Assembly: GCA_019448215.1 (NCBI GenBank) | Contig: CP080408.1 | Span: 1,240,001-1,304,000, forward strand | Length of the DNA: 64,000 nt | From: Thalassovita mediterranea | GTDB taxonomy: Bacteria; Pseudomonadota; Alphaproteobacteria; Caulobacterales; Hyphomonadaceae | Direction of reading: 5' to 3' | Part shown: in pieces, positions 44,928 through 52,687 of the stretch | Numbering within the stretch: position 1 is the stretch's first letter | Layout: the number at the start of each line of letters is the position of its first letter | Position numbers and translations under genes: made by a program | The notes under the pieces: model-generated | Told to the model about the DNA's origin: nothing | The model's input: only the letters and a program-made list of their open reading frames with translations | Database searches by the model: none

Positions 44928-45040
44928 TCCTCCTCGTCCTTCGACTTCGCTCAGGATGAGGAGGAAAGGTTTCAGATTACGATTTCTTCCCTGACCTTTC
45001 CATTTCTTGATCCTCATCCTGAGCCTGTCGAAGGATGAAG
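44928..45040. repeat. Inverted pair of CCTTCGAC...CTCAGGATGAGG repeats downstream of folC
   Basis: Two near-identical units face each other: CCTTCGACTTCGCTCAGGATGAGGA at 44938-44962 and the reverse complement of CCTTCGACAGGCTCAGGATGAGGA at 45011-45034. They differ at one or two sites and one length change. Together they could form a stem of about 24 bp with a 48-nt loop, placed 15 nt after the folC stop, so they may end or stabilise the operon mRNA. I recall this unit as widespread in alphaproteobacterial genomes. Confidence 0.75.
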
Positions 45041-45111
45041 CGGCAAAAAAACCTGCGCGTGCGGCCACAGACCCGGCGGATCTGTGGGATGTGGCCCGAA
45101 ATGTCCCCCTT

Positions 45112-45705
45112 TCAGCTCGTATTGAACCAGTCGCGCAGAACGTCATTGCCGTGCAGCATGAGGCTGGTTGTGAGGAGGGCGAGCTGCGGGGCGGTGCGGT
45201 GCTGGCCGGCCAGCGGCAGGATAACGGGGCGCGGTTCGCCTTCGGCTTTGAGGCGGTCAAGAATGCGCGCCATGCGCCGGGCGAGCGGCATCGGGTTATC
45301 AAGATGGTGCAGGAGTGTGCCCAGACGGTGCAGCAGCGGTGCACTGGCGGTGTTTCTGCGCGTGGGTGCCGTGCGCAGGGCGCGAAGGTGCTCAAACGGT
45401 GTTCCGGCCTGGCCAAGCTTTGGCAGGAGTTTGAAGGCGCCTGCTCTGGTTTTCGCGGTTTGGGGTTCGCGCGCCGGCGGGATGAAGGTCGCTTTTGCGG
45501 GCGGCGTCAGCTCGACTTCTGAAGCAAGGAGCAGGATCAGGCGGCGCAGCAGGATCTCAATGAATCTGATCTGCCTGCGGGCATAGCGCGCGAGGGTCTG
45601 CGTCACCTCAGGCCTGAAATCGACGCTCAACCGGTCCATCACCTCCACAACCGCCTCGCGGACAGTGGAAAAGCCTTCCTCGATGAAACCGGTAAGCTGG
45701 GTCAT
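45112..45705 (-). CDS. Hypothetical protein, 197 aa
   Basis: A basic, soluble 197-aa protein, mostly helical by appearance. It starts MTQLTGFIEEGFSTVREAVV and includes ARYARRQIRFIEILLRRLIL (an amphipathic basic helix), then a Thr/Pro/Ala-rich middle and a helical end with LLTTSLMLHGNDVLRDWFNT. I do not recognise the family. Codon use is like that of neighbouring core genes, which supports coding. It lies between the folC repeats and the AT-richer pair. Confidence 0.6.
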   Translation of the reverse strand: MTQLTGFIEEGFSTVREAVVEVMDRLSVDFRPEVTQTLARYARRQIRFIEILLRRLILLLASEVELTPPAKATFIPPAREPQTAKTRAGAFKLLPKLGQAGTPFEHLRALRTAPTRRNTASAPLLHRLGTLLHHLDNPMPLARRMARILDRLKAEGEPRPVILPLAGQHRTAPQLALLTTSLMLHGNDVLRDWFNTS

Positions 45706-45881
45706 GGGAGGGAGGATAGGGCGAGGCGGCGTACGGTGGGAAAGTTCTCATACAGCGTAACCAATTACATGCCGGACTGACCGGCGCGCCTCGGAACTTG
45801 CGAAGGCCGCTACGCGAGTGCCGCGAACGGCCTTAAGATACGCTTGACCCGACCTCCGGAAGATAGGAATTCGAGCGCCGA

Positions 45882-46502
45882 CTAAGAGCGGCTCTCTGCC
45901 TCCTCAAGCAAGCCCTCGAAATAATCCAAAGCTCTTCTCGCTACAGTTATTGGCGAGTTGTCCTGCAGCGCCTCACCTAAATGGGTTTCTGGCGGGGCGT
46001 AATTTACATCCCCTCGGCCGGTAACCGTCGCCAGTACAACACGCTCTGGTTTGAAATCGATTAAAACTGGTTTCCCGTCCAAAGATTGGACTTTGAGCGA
46101 TTTCCCCGGGCCGATGTCTCCTGTTACGCGGACGTGGGAGGAATACCCCTCGCCGGGTACTCCAATACTTAAGCTTGAGGGCTCTTGATTGATCACTGGA
46201 TCAAGCCCGTGCTCATCATCATCACGAGCCTGAAACAGATACTGTAGTAGCGGGTCCGCTCGCCTCGTTGCCTTCACGCCACCAAACCATTGGGCATTCT
46301 GAGGCGACGTCTTCGCGCCTTGTTCTAGGCTTGTATAAATGTTCTTGGCTGCTGTCAGGAAGGTGTACCAAGTGTCAGAAAAGGACTGCACATCCTCACA
46401 TCTTTCTAGATCGGCCACGGCTTTATGAGCGGTTCGCAGGCGACTTTGAGCTTTCGTTATCGCTTTGGGGTTGAGTTCCAATTCGGATGCCTCCGGCCAC
46501 AT
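45882..46502 (-). CDS. Hypothetical protein with HEPN-like R-x4-H motif
   Basis: A 206-aa protein in an AT-richer segment. The N-terminal half (about 10-105) is helical: ITKAQSRLRTAHKAVADLER, FSDTWYTFLTAAKNIYTSLE, then DPLLQYLFQARDDDEHGL. The last contains R93-D-D-D-E-H98, an R-(polar)-x3-H motif placed at the start of a late helix as in HEPN ribonucleases. The C-terminal half looks beta-rich (SSHVRVTGDIGPGKSLKVQS) with a final helix. I do not recognise a named family; the HEPN assignment is inference. The GTG at 46505 is an alternative start. A 55-aa gene lies 81 bp upstream on the same strand. Confidence 0.7.
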   Translation of the reverse strand: MWPEASELELNPKAITKAQSRLRTAHKAVADLERCEDVQSFSDTWYTFLTAAKNIYTSLEQGAKTSPQNAQWFGGVKATRRADPLLQYLFQARDDDEHGLDPVINQEPSSLSIGVPGEGYSSHVRVTGDIGPGKSLKVQSLDGKPVLIDFKPERVVLATVTGRGDVNYAPPETHLGEALQDNSPITVARRALDYFEGLLEEAESRS

Positions 46503-46583
46503 CACAAACTTCGGCTACATGGTAGTAGCGATGTTGTCGGATGCGAGATTAACGGTGGTTACTCGCCGACTGAAGATCCATGT

Positions 46584-46751
46584 TTAGTTTTCAGTTTCAT
46601 TGAGCTTACGAAGTTCTACTTTGATTTGTCCCAGTTGATGGGCAATGTACTCTAAAGCAGTTGCTACTCGCGCTTGCTCTGACACTTGTGTTCCCGGAAC
46701 AGGTAAAAATTCACGTTCGAAATATTTTTTGACGTTTTCGATAGAAGACAT
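46584..46751 (-). CDS. Small conserved-looking protein, 55 aa
   Basis: A short minus-strand gene: MSSIENVKKYFEREFLPVPG to TQVSEQARVATALEYIAHQL, ending in GQIKVELRKLNETEN, stop TAA at 46584. It has GAGG seven to eight bases before the ATG (TGAGGCAAACATG). The sequence reads as two helices, the second amphipathic and suited to a coiled coil. It shares strand and AT-rich composition with the 206-aa gene 81 bp downstream, so the two probably form one unit. No function is known to me. Confidence 0.7.
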   Translation of the reverse strand: MSSIENVKKYFEREFLPVPGTQVSEQARVATALEYIAHQLGQIKVELRKLNETEN

Positions 46752-47134
46752 GTTTGCCTCAAAAAGAGGAGACGATTGACATCGAGCCGTCCCGCAAGAA
46801 GAGCGGAATACAAGCTTTTCATCCGTCTCAGGTTAGATCTTTAGCGGTCTGCTCCAATTCAACGCGTAGCAGATTTTTCTATCTAATGATGAATCGCTCA
46901 AAAGAGTCCATAGCGGTGTTGTTGTTTTGTTCCGTCACGGCTTATCCCCAAGGAAGTCCCCACTGGTCGAAGCCGCAAGTCAGCGACCAATCTTCTCGCA
47001 TTTTCGGCGCCCTTCCGAGAACCCTGCGTAGGCAGGGGTCCATGGTGGCCTCTTTCGGGGCTGTGACACGGTTCGGCTGGAGCATTCTAGATGCCTGCCT
47101 TCGCAGGCATCTTCGGGAGGGAGGGGATTAACCC
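46752..47134. other. Intergenic stretch without a supported gene
   Basis: The first part (to about 46940) is AT-rich and should hold the promoter of the 55-aa gene. The remainder returns to high GC and contains palindromes: CCCTGCGTAGGCAGGG (about 47022) and a perfect 10-bp stem AGATGCCTGC-CTTC-GCAGGCATCT at 47089-47112. A plus-strand open frame of 125 codons spans it but has no recognisable features. Confidence 0.6.
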
Positions 47135-47926
47135 TCAAGCATTCTTGATCGTCAGGCCGCCATCGACCGGGATGTGGACGCCGTTGAGGAAGCTTGCGGC
47201 TGGCAGCACGACTGAGAGCGTCATATTGGCGACTTCCTCCGGGATGCCGTAACGGCGGAGCGGCACGCGGCGCTTGGCGTAGATGGTCTTGTGCTCTTCG
47301 GAGATGCCAGCGGTGATGCCGGTGCGGATGGGGCCGGGGCAGATGCAGTTGACGGTGATGTCCATGTCTTCCTCGCGGCCAAGGTCGCAGGCGAGACCGC
47401 GGGTCAGGCCGATGACGCCATGCTTGGCAGCGACGTAAGGCGAGTTTCCGGGGGTCGCGCCGAGGCCTTCAGTGGAGGCGACGTTCACGATGCGGCCAAA
47501 CTTTGCCTTGCGCATATAGGGCAGGGCCGCGCGGATGGCGCGCTGGTGGCTGGTCAGCATGACGTTGATGCTCGGGCCCCAGCTATCCTCATAGCTTTCC
47601 TCGGCGACATTGGCCGGAATGGCGAAACCAGCATTGTTGACGAGGATTTCGAGGCCGCCGAAATGCTCGGCAGCTTCCTTGACGACGCGCTTGATGGCGT
47701 CCCCATCGCCGACATCCATGGCCCAGCCTTTGACGTTCTCGAAGCCGGCGGCCTTGATCTCTTCCACGACCTTGTCGACGGCGTCCTGTTTGAGGTCGGT
47801 CACGGCGACATTCGCGCCTTCATGGGCAAAGAGGTGAGCGGTCGCCCGGCCCATGCCGGAGGCGGCGCCGGTGATAAGGGCGGTCTTGCCTTTGATCGAG
47901 CGGGAAAGCGGCTGGTACGGCTCCAT
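47135..47926 (-). CDS. Short-chain dehydrogenase/reductase
   Basis: A 263-aa classical SDR. The cofactor motif is TGAASGMGRA (about residues 18-27), NNAG is in ILVNNAGFA, the catalytic Ser is in VNVASTEG and the Tyr/Lys in SPYVAAKHGVIG. Asp in VAVTDLKQD after strand 2 suggests NAD preference. The C-terminus VHIPVDGGLTIKNA is family-typical. The substrate is unknown. It is preceded by a long repeat-filled gap, so it probably forms its own unit. Confidence 0.9.
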   Translation of the reverse strand: MEPYQPLSRSIKGKTALITGAASGMGRATAHLFAHEGANVAVTDLKQDAVDKVVEEIKAAGFENVKGWAMDVGDGDAIKRVVKEAAEHFGGLEILVNNAGFAIPANVAEESYEDSWGPSINVMLTSHQRAIRAALPYMRKAKFGRIVNVASTEGLGATPGNSPYVAAKHGVIGLTRGLACDLGREEDMDITVNCICPGPIRTGITAGISEEHKTIYAKRRVPLRRYGIPEEVANMTLSVVLPAASFLNGVHIPVDGGLTIKNA

Positions 47927-48741
47927 GGGCGGGTCTCCTCCGTGATGTTTTTTGTTGAGGATGGCGTAGGGGGCAAGCGGGGCTTCGTCCATGGGTGACG
48001 TGCGGGGAGGCGGATTGGGTTTGAGAGTCCGCAATTTGCCGTCATCCCGGAATTCGCTTCAGCGAATATCCGGGACCCATGGCGGTTGAGGTTTCGCTTA
48101 CCATGAGGGGATGGGGCGTTGGCGATTGGTGCGAGCGACCGGACAACCACTCGCTTCAGTGCCCTCACCCCTGACCCCTCTCCCGCGATCGGGAGAGGGG
48201 GGGAGGTCGGGTGTGGGAGGGTGCGCCCAGCCGCCATGGGTCCCGGATAGAGCCTGCGGCTCTTCCGGGATGACGGGAATGGGGGGTGGTTTTGAGTTGG
48301 CGTCACCCTCGACCGCGGAGCGGTCTGAGGGTCCATCTCCTGATCTTTATGTTTGGGATTGGCGGGGGGCGGCGGGAGATGGGCTCCCAGATGAGCTGGC
48401 GCTCATCGGGAGTGACGCGGGACGAGGGGGCGGGTGTCCGATCTTCTTTTCCGGGTCAAGGGTGAAATCCTGCGGACGCAAAGCGCCCTTGACCCGGAAA
48501 AGAAGTTCGAAAGAGGCTGGCTGTGGCCGAATGGCAGGGTCTGCCATTCGGCCTGAATGGACTGAACAGCTTTTTTGAGAAGGTATGCCCCCATCGACCC
48601 GCTTTCGCGGGCCACTTCCCCCGCATGCGGGGGAAGAAGAACCACCTTTGGTGTAATGCCATCCTCACCCGTCTACGGGGGAGGTGCCCGGCAGGGCGGA
48701 GGGGGTGGGTGGCTTGGTGGTGAGAGGTTTGCCTGCCGTGC
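47927..48741. repeat. Repeat-filled intergenic region upstream of SDR
   Basis: More than 800 bp with no credible gene, packed with palindromes. Units include GTCATCCCGG...CCGGGAC at 48041-48075, CCCTCTCCC...GGGAGAGGGG near 48176-48200, GTCCCGGAT...ATGAC at 48238-48275, a 39-bp unit at 48381-48419 almost identical to 8584-8622, a 20-bp perfect inverted repeat at 48443-48505, a 13-bp hairpin at 48525-48553 and a CCCCCGCATGCGGGGG palindrome near 48618. Short frames inside it follow the repeats and are not genes. Confidence 0.8.
48443..48505. repeat. Perfect 20-bp inverted repeat
   Basis: CTTCTTTTCCGGGTCAAGGG at 48443-48462 is the exact reverse complement of 48486-48505, with a 23-bp centre. A second hairpin GGCCGAATGGCAG-GGT-CTGCCATTCGGCC follows at 48525-48553. 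Confidence 0.9.
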
Positions 48742-48780
48742 AAAGAAAAAGCCCGCCGCGGTTTGGCCGGGCGGGCTTTT
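48742..48780 (-). terminator. Terminator of trxA
   Basis: On the minus strand AAAAGCCCGCC...GGCGGGCTTTTTCTTTG forms an 11-bp stem with a 12-nt GC-rich loop and a T-rich tail, 25 bp after the trxA stop. Confidence 0.85.
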
Positions 48781-48805
48781 CGGTATCTGACAGGTCAGCG
48801 CGGGT

Positions 48806-49123
48806 TTACGCGCTTTCCTTGATCCATTCGGCGATGCGTTGTTTGGACATCGCGCCGAGATGGGTGGCGGTGACTTTGCCGTCCTTGAACATCATCAGGG
48901 TTGGCAGGCCGCGCACGCCAAATTTGGAGGCGGCGACGGGGTTTTCGTCGACATTGATCTTGGCGATCTTCACCTTGTCGGCCATTTCCTCAGCCACGGC
49001 TTCGAGGTGGGGGGACATCTGCTTACACGGGCCGCACCACTCGGCCCAGAAGTCGACCACGACCGGCTTGTCACCGGCTACGGCGTCTTCGAAATTGTCG
49101 TCTGTAATCGTTTCGGCGGCCAT
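48806..49123 (-). CDS. trxA: Thioredoxin
   Basis: A 105-aa cytosolic disulfide reductase. The active site WCGPCK is at about 29-34 in VDFWAEWCGPCKQMSPHLEA; INVDENPVAASKFGVRGLPT carries the cis-Pro, and LMMFKDGKVTATHLGAMSK follows. It ends the tsaE-amgK-murU-addB-addA run 54 bp after addA and is the probable reductant for the cytosolic MsrA. Confidence 0.96.
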   Translation of the reverse strand: MAAETITDDNFEDAVAGDKPVVVDFWAEWCGPCKQMSPHLEAVAEEMADKVKIAKINVDENPVAASKFGVRGLPTLMMFKDGKVTATHLGAMSKQRIAEWIKESA

Positions 49124-49177
49124 TTGTGCCTCCTTTGCTCTTTGTCTGCTCTTATAGATAGGAATTGTACGGATTCT

Positions 49178-52100
49178 TCAAAGGCGGCCAGCTAAACGCT
49201 CCAATGAGTTCTGCAATAAGCTGGTAGGGAGTTCGAAGAGGACGGGGCCGTCTGTGTAGAGCAGGCCCGCGCGGACGGTGCGCCTTGGCCAGGTCTCAGA
49301 CAGGATGTGCGTATAGGCCGCCATCTGGGCGATATAGGACGCGTCGACATCCTCCACCCGCGCCGGGGCGGGGCGGTCTGTCTTGTAGTCGATGATGAGG
49401 ACTTCTGTGTCGCTGACGACGAGGCGGTCGACCCGGCCATTGATGATGGTGGCACCAGAGGCGGTCTCGATTTCGCCGACAATGGCGGCTTCGGAGCGCC
49501 CGCCAGTGGCGAAAACGTGGCTGAAACTGTCATCGCTGAGCGTGCGGAGGGTGACGGCGAGGATCTCAGCGCGGGCGGTGTCATCGAGCTCTGCGTGGCG
49601 GTCTAACCAGGTGCGGGCGGCGGCCTCGCGGGCATCGGGGGCGAGCTCTGGCAGGTATTGCAGCAGGGTGTGGATGAGCTTGCCGCGTTTGAGGGCGGCG
49701 GCGCGGGCCGGGCCGAAGGGTTTCGAGACGGGGGCGGTGTCGGTCAGCAGGCGGCTGGGCGCGCGGATGCGGGTGGTGGGGCCAGTGCCGGGGGCTTGCT
49801 GTTTCGTCCAGAGGGGGGCGGCAGGCGGGGCCGCGCTGGCGCCGCTATCTGGCGTGACGGCGGGCTGGACCTCGCCATAGGTGAGGGTCTCGTCGGCATC
49901 TCCGCCATCGCCGCCTGTCAGCGACAGCATGCCCTGCCGGCAGAGGGCGTACCATGAGGTGTCGCCATAGCCTGCGCCAGATTTTGAGCCATGATGGGCG
50001 CCCGCAATGATGAGCCGGTCTTCTGCGCGGGTGAGTGCCACATAGAGAAGGCGGCGGGACTCGCGGGCCTGCGCGGTCTGTCGGGCAAGGCGGCGGGCGG
50101 CGATGACCGGCGGGTCTTCGGAGGCGCGTTTGGAATAGACCGGGATGCCACCTTCCAGCATGAAGAGCCCGTTCGTATCGGCTTTTTCTGCGCCGGTTGT
50201 GTCCGGCAGGATGACGATGGGCGCCTGCAGGCCCTTGGCGCCGTGGACGGTCATCACGCGGATTTCGCCATTGGCCTCGGCAAGGTCGCGTTTGAGCTGG
50301 CTGGTGTCGCTTTCGATCTCGGCGAGGAAAAGCTGGAGGCTGGCGGCCTCGCCCATGTCATAGCCGAGCGCGCGGTCGATAAGGGCGCTGACCGGGTCGC
50401 GGGCAGGCTCTCCGAGGCGCTGGATGAGACGGTCCCAGCCTGAGAGGCCGTCCTCGCGGCGCGTCGTCAGGGCGCGGGAGAGAAAGTCGAAAGCGGGCAG
50501 GTGGCGGTGGGCGAGGAGGTCCTCGCAGAAGGTGCGTGCCGGCGCAAAGACAGTGTCAGTCGCGGCCTGAAGCCGGTCCCACAGGCTTTCATTCTTTCGC
50601 TTATAGGCGAGCGGGAAGAGGTGATTGTCGTCATCGATGAGGCCGCAGAAGGGGCCGCGCAGTATCTCGGCGAGGGTCAGGTCATCGGAGGGGAAGAGGG
50701 CAAAGCGAATGAGGTTCAGGCAGTCCTGCACGCCGATATGGTCGAGCAGGACGAGCCGGTCTGCACCCGCGACGGGGAGCTTCTCATCCTTGAGGGCGCG
50801 GATGAGGGCGTTGAAGAGCGCGCCGCGTTTGCGCACCAGGATGAGGAAGTCTTCGGGGCGGGCGCCTTGCGGCTCGCCTTTGCGCCAGACAGGCTCACCC
50901 GCATCGACCATGCGGCGGATCTCTGCGGCGACCTGTTTGGCGAGTTTGTTCTTGGGAGAGCTCTCGCTGATATGGTCGAGCGGGGCGTCCCACGGGTCGC
51001 CTTCTTCTTCCTCAGTGTGCGGCGTGATCGGCCAGAGATCGACGCGCCCGGCCTCATCGCTGCGTTTGGCGACATGGGTGAGCGCGTCGGCCTCATCGGG
51101 CGGCATGTCGGAGAAGGGGTCGCCTGCGAAACTATCCTGATTGAAGACCGCATCGACGAAGCCGAGCACTTCCGGCGTCGAGCGGAAGGACATGGTCATG
51201 TCCGGCAGGTTTGCCTGTCCGTGGCGGGACTCTTCGGCGCCGATGAAGGCCTGCTTCTCCTGCAGGAAGCGTTCAGGGTCGGCGCCCTGGAAGGAGTAGA
51301 TGGACTGTTTCTTGTCGCCGACAGTGAACTGGGTGCGCGGGTCGACGGCGCGCTCTGCACCCATTCCGGCGCGAAACTCGGTCACGAGGGCGTTGATCAG
51401 CACCCACTGGCTGGGGCTGGTGTCCTGCGCCTCATCGAGGAGGATGTGGTTGAGCCCGCCATCGAGCTTGTAGAGCACCCATTCGGCAATGCCGGGGGCG
51501 GTGAGGAGGCTTTTGGTGCGCTCGATCAGGTCATCGAAATCGAGGGCGGCGCGGGCGCGCTTTCCTGATGCGTAGCCGGAGAGGACGGGCAGTCCGACAT
51601 CGATCAGCGCGGCGGTTGTCTCAAAGGCGCGGCGGGCTTTCAGGCGCTCCAGCAGGTTGCGAATGCGGAAAGCTTCGCTGCCGTCGCCGTCCTTCATCTG
51701 GTAGAGGGCGGTGGCTTCGGGGCAGAGGTCGCCGATCGCCTTGGTGTAGGGGTTGGACTTTTTCCAGTCGCCAGCCTGGGTGAGGAAGAGGCTGCAATAA
51801 GTCTCGAACCGGTCTTCAGCGGGGCGGGCTGAGAGGCAGTCGACCAGCTTGTCCAGGAGGTCGGCGTCGGTCTTTTTCAGGCTGGTCTCGCCGGAGAGGA
51901 TGGAGACGATGGACTGGATGTCGGCGCGCGGGAGGTCGCAGCCCATCGCGTTCTCGACGAGTTCGGCGGCGCTTTCATCCGGGGCATTGAGGGCTGCTTT
52001 GACGTCGGCTTTCAGCGTTTCGGGGTCGCGGCCGGTGAGGTCTGTGGTGACGCTGCGCAGCGCTGAGAGAATGACCGATGCGCCGAGGCCGCCGCCAGCT

Positions 52101-52687
52101 TCGGAGAGGGCGGCGAGGGCGTCTGGATTCGTGTCAGCGGCGTGGAGGATCTGCTCACGCAGCGCGTCGGTCCAGAGTTCGTCAGCCTCGCGGTCCTCAA
52201 TCTCGGTGAAACCCGGGGAGACGTGGGCTTCCAGCGGGAAACGGCGGAGGATGCGCGCGCAAAAAGCGTGGATGGTCTCGATGCGGAGACCGCCGGGTGT
52301 TTCGAGGGCCTGCGCAAACAGGGCGCGGGCGGCGTCGAGGTCGCTGGCCTCGTAGGTGTCAGCCGGGCGGTGCTCGAGCTCGGCAAGCTTGTCGCGCAAG
52401 GTCGCATCGTCGGCGACGGACCAGCTGCCGAGCGTGCGGAAGAGGCGGCCGAGCATCTCGTTCGCGGCGGCCTTGGTGTAGGTGACGCAGAGGATCGTGT
52501 CTGGCGCGGCGCCGGGGCGGCCGCCATCGCGGCGAAGGAGCAGGCGCGCGACGCGGTCGATCAGGACCTTGGTCTTGCCGGAGCCTGCATGTGCCTCGAC
52601 CCAGGCGGAGCGGTCCGGCAGGGCGGCGTCGGCCTGCGCCTTCTGCGCGCGGGCATAGGGGGATGGAAAGTCGATCACATCAGTCAT
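49178..52687 (-). CDS. addA: Double-strand break repair helicase-nuclease AddA
   Basis: An 1169-aa UvrD-type helicase-nuclease that with AddB resects double-strand breaks for RecA loading. Walker A AGSGKT is at 34-39 in VEAHAGSGKTKVL; DEAQDTSPSQW is the Walker B region, VHGAKGLQAPIVILPDT motif V, and VALTRAEDRLIIAG motif VI. The C-terminal PD-(D/E)XK nuclease contains INGRVDRLV and VLIIDYKTDRP. ATG at 52687 is preferred over upstream codons to 52798, since family sequence begins MTDVIDFPSPYARAQ. It overlaps the addB stop by 8 nt. Confidence 0.95.
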   Translation of the reverse strand: MTDVIDFPSPYARAQKAQADAALPDRSAWVEAHAGSGKTKVLIDRVARLLLRRDGGRPGAAPDTILCVTYTKAAANEMLGRLFRTLGSWSVADDATLRDKLAELEHRPADTYEASDLDAARALFAQALETPGGLRIETIHAFCARILRRFPLEAHVSPGFTEIEDREADELWTDALREQILHAADTNPDALAALSEAGGGLGASVILSALRSVTTDLTGRDPETLKADVKAALNAPDESAAELVENAMGCDLPRADIQSIVSILSGETSLKKTDADLLDKLVDCLSARPAEDRFETYCSLFLTQAGDWKKSNPYTKAIGDLCPEATALYQMKDGDGSEAFRIRNLLERLKARRAFETTAALIDVGLPVLSGYASGKRARAALDFDDLIERTKSLLTAPGIAEWVLYKLDGGLNHILLDEAQDTSPSQWVLINALVTEFRAGMGAERAVDPRTQFTVGDKKQSIYSFQGADPERFLQEKQAFIGAEESRHGQANLPDMTMSFRSTPEVLGFVDAVFNQDSFAGDPFSDMPPDEADALTHVAKRSDEAGRVDLWPITPHTEEEEGDPWDAPLDHISESSPKNKLAKQVAAEIRRMVDAGEPVWRKGEPQGARPEDFLILVRKRGALFNALIRALKDEKLPVAGADRLVLLDHIGVQDCLNLIRFALFPSDDLTLAEILRGPFCGLIDDDNHLFPLAYKRKNESLWDRLQAATDTVFAPARTFCEDLLAHRHLPAFDFLSRALTTRREDGLSGWDRLIQRLGEPARDPVSALIDRALGYDMGEAASLQLFLAEIESDTSQLKRDLAEANGEIRVMTVHGAKGLQAPIVILPDTTGAEKADTNGLFMLEGGIPVYSKRASEDPPVIAARRLARQTAQARESRRLLYVALTRAEDRLIIAGAHHGSKSGAGYGDTSWYALCRQGMLSLTGGDGGDADETLTYGEVQPAVTPDSGASAAPPAAPLWTKQQAPGTGPTTRIRAPSRLLTDTAPVSKPFGPARAAALKRGKLIHTLLQYLPELAPDAREAAARTWLDRHAELDDTARAEILAVTLRTLSDDSFSHVFATGGRSEAAIVGEIETASGATIINGRVDRLVVSDTEVLIIDYKTDRPAPARVEDVDASYIAQMAAYTHILSETWPRRTVRAGLLYTDGPVLFELPTSLLQNSLERLAGRL

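Noticed and set aside
46754-47131. 125-codon plus-strand open frame beside the AT-rich pair
   Set aside because: It runs through palindromic repeats at its 3' end, changes composition midway and shows no conserved pattern.
48443-48505. 20-bp inverted repeat as ends of an insertion sequence
   Set aside because: The arms are only 23 bp apart and there is no transposase between or near them, so at most it is a small non-autonomous element.
48111-48790. Several overlapping short open frames upstream of trxA
   Set aside because: They are made of the palindromic repeats and the trxA terminator.
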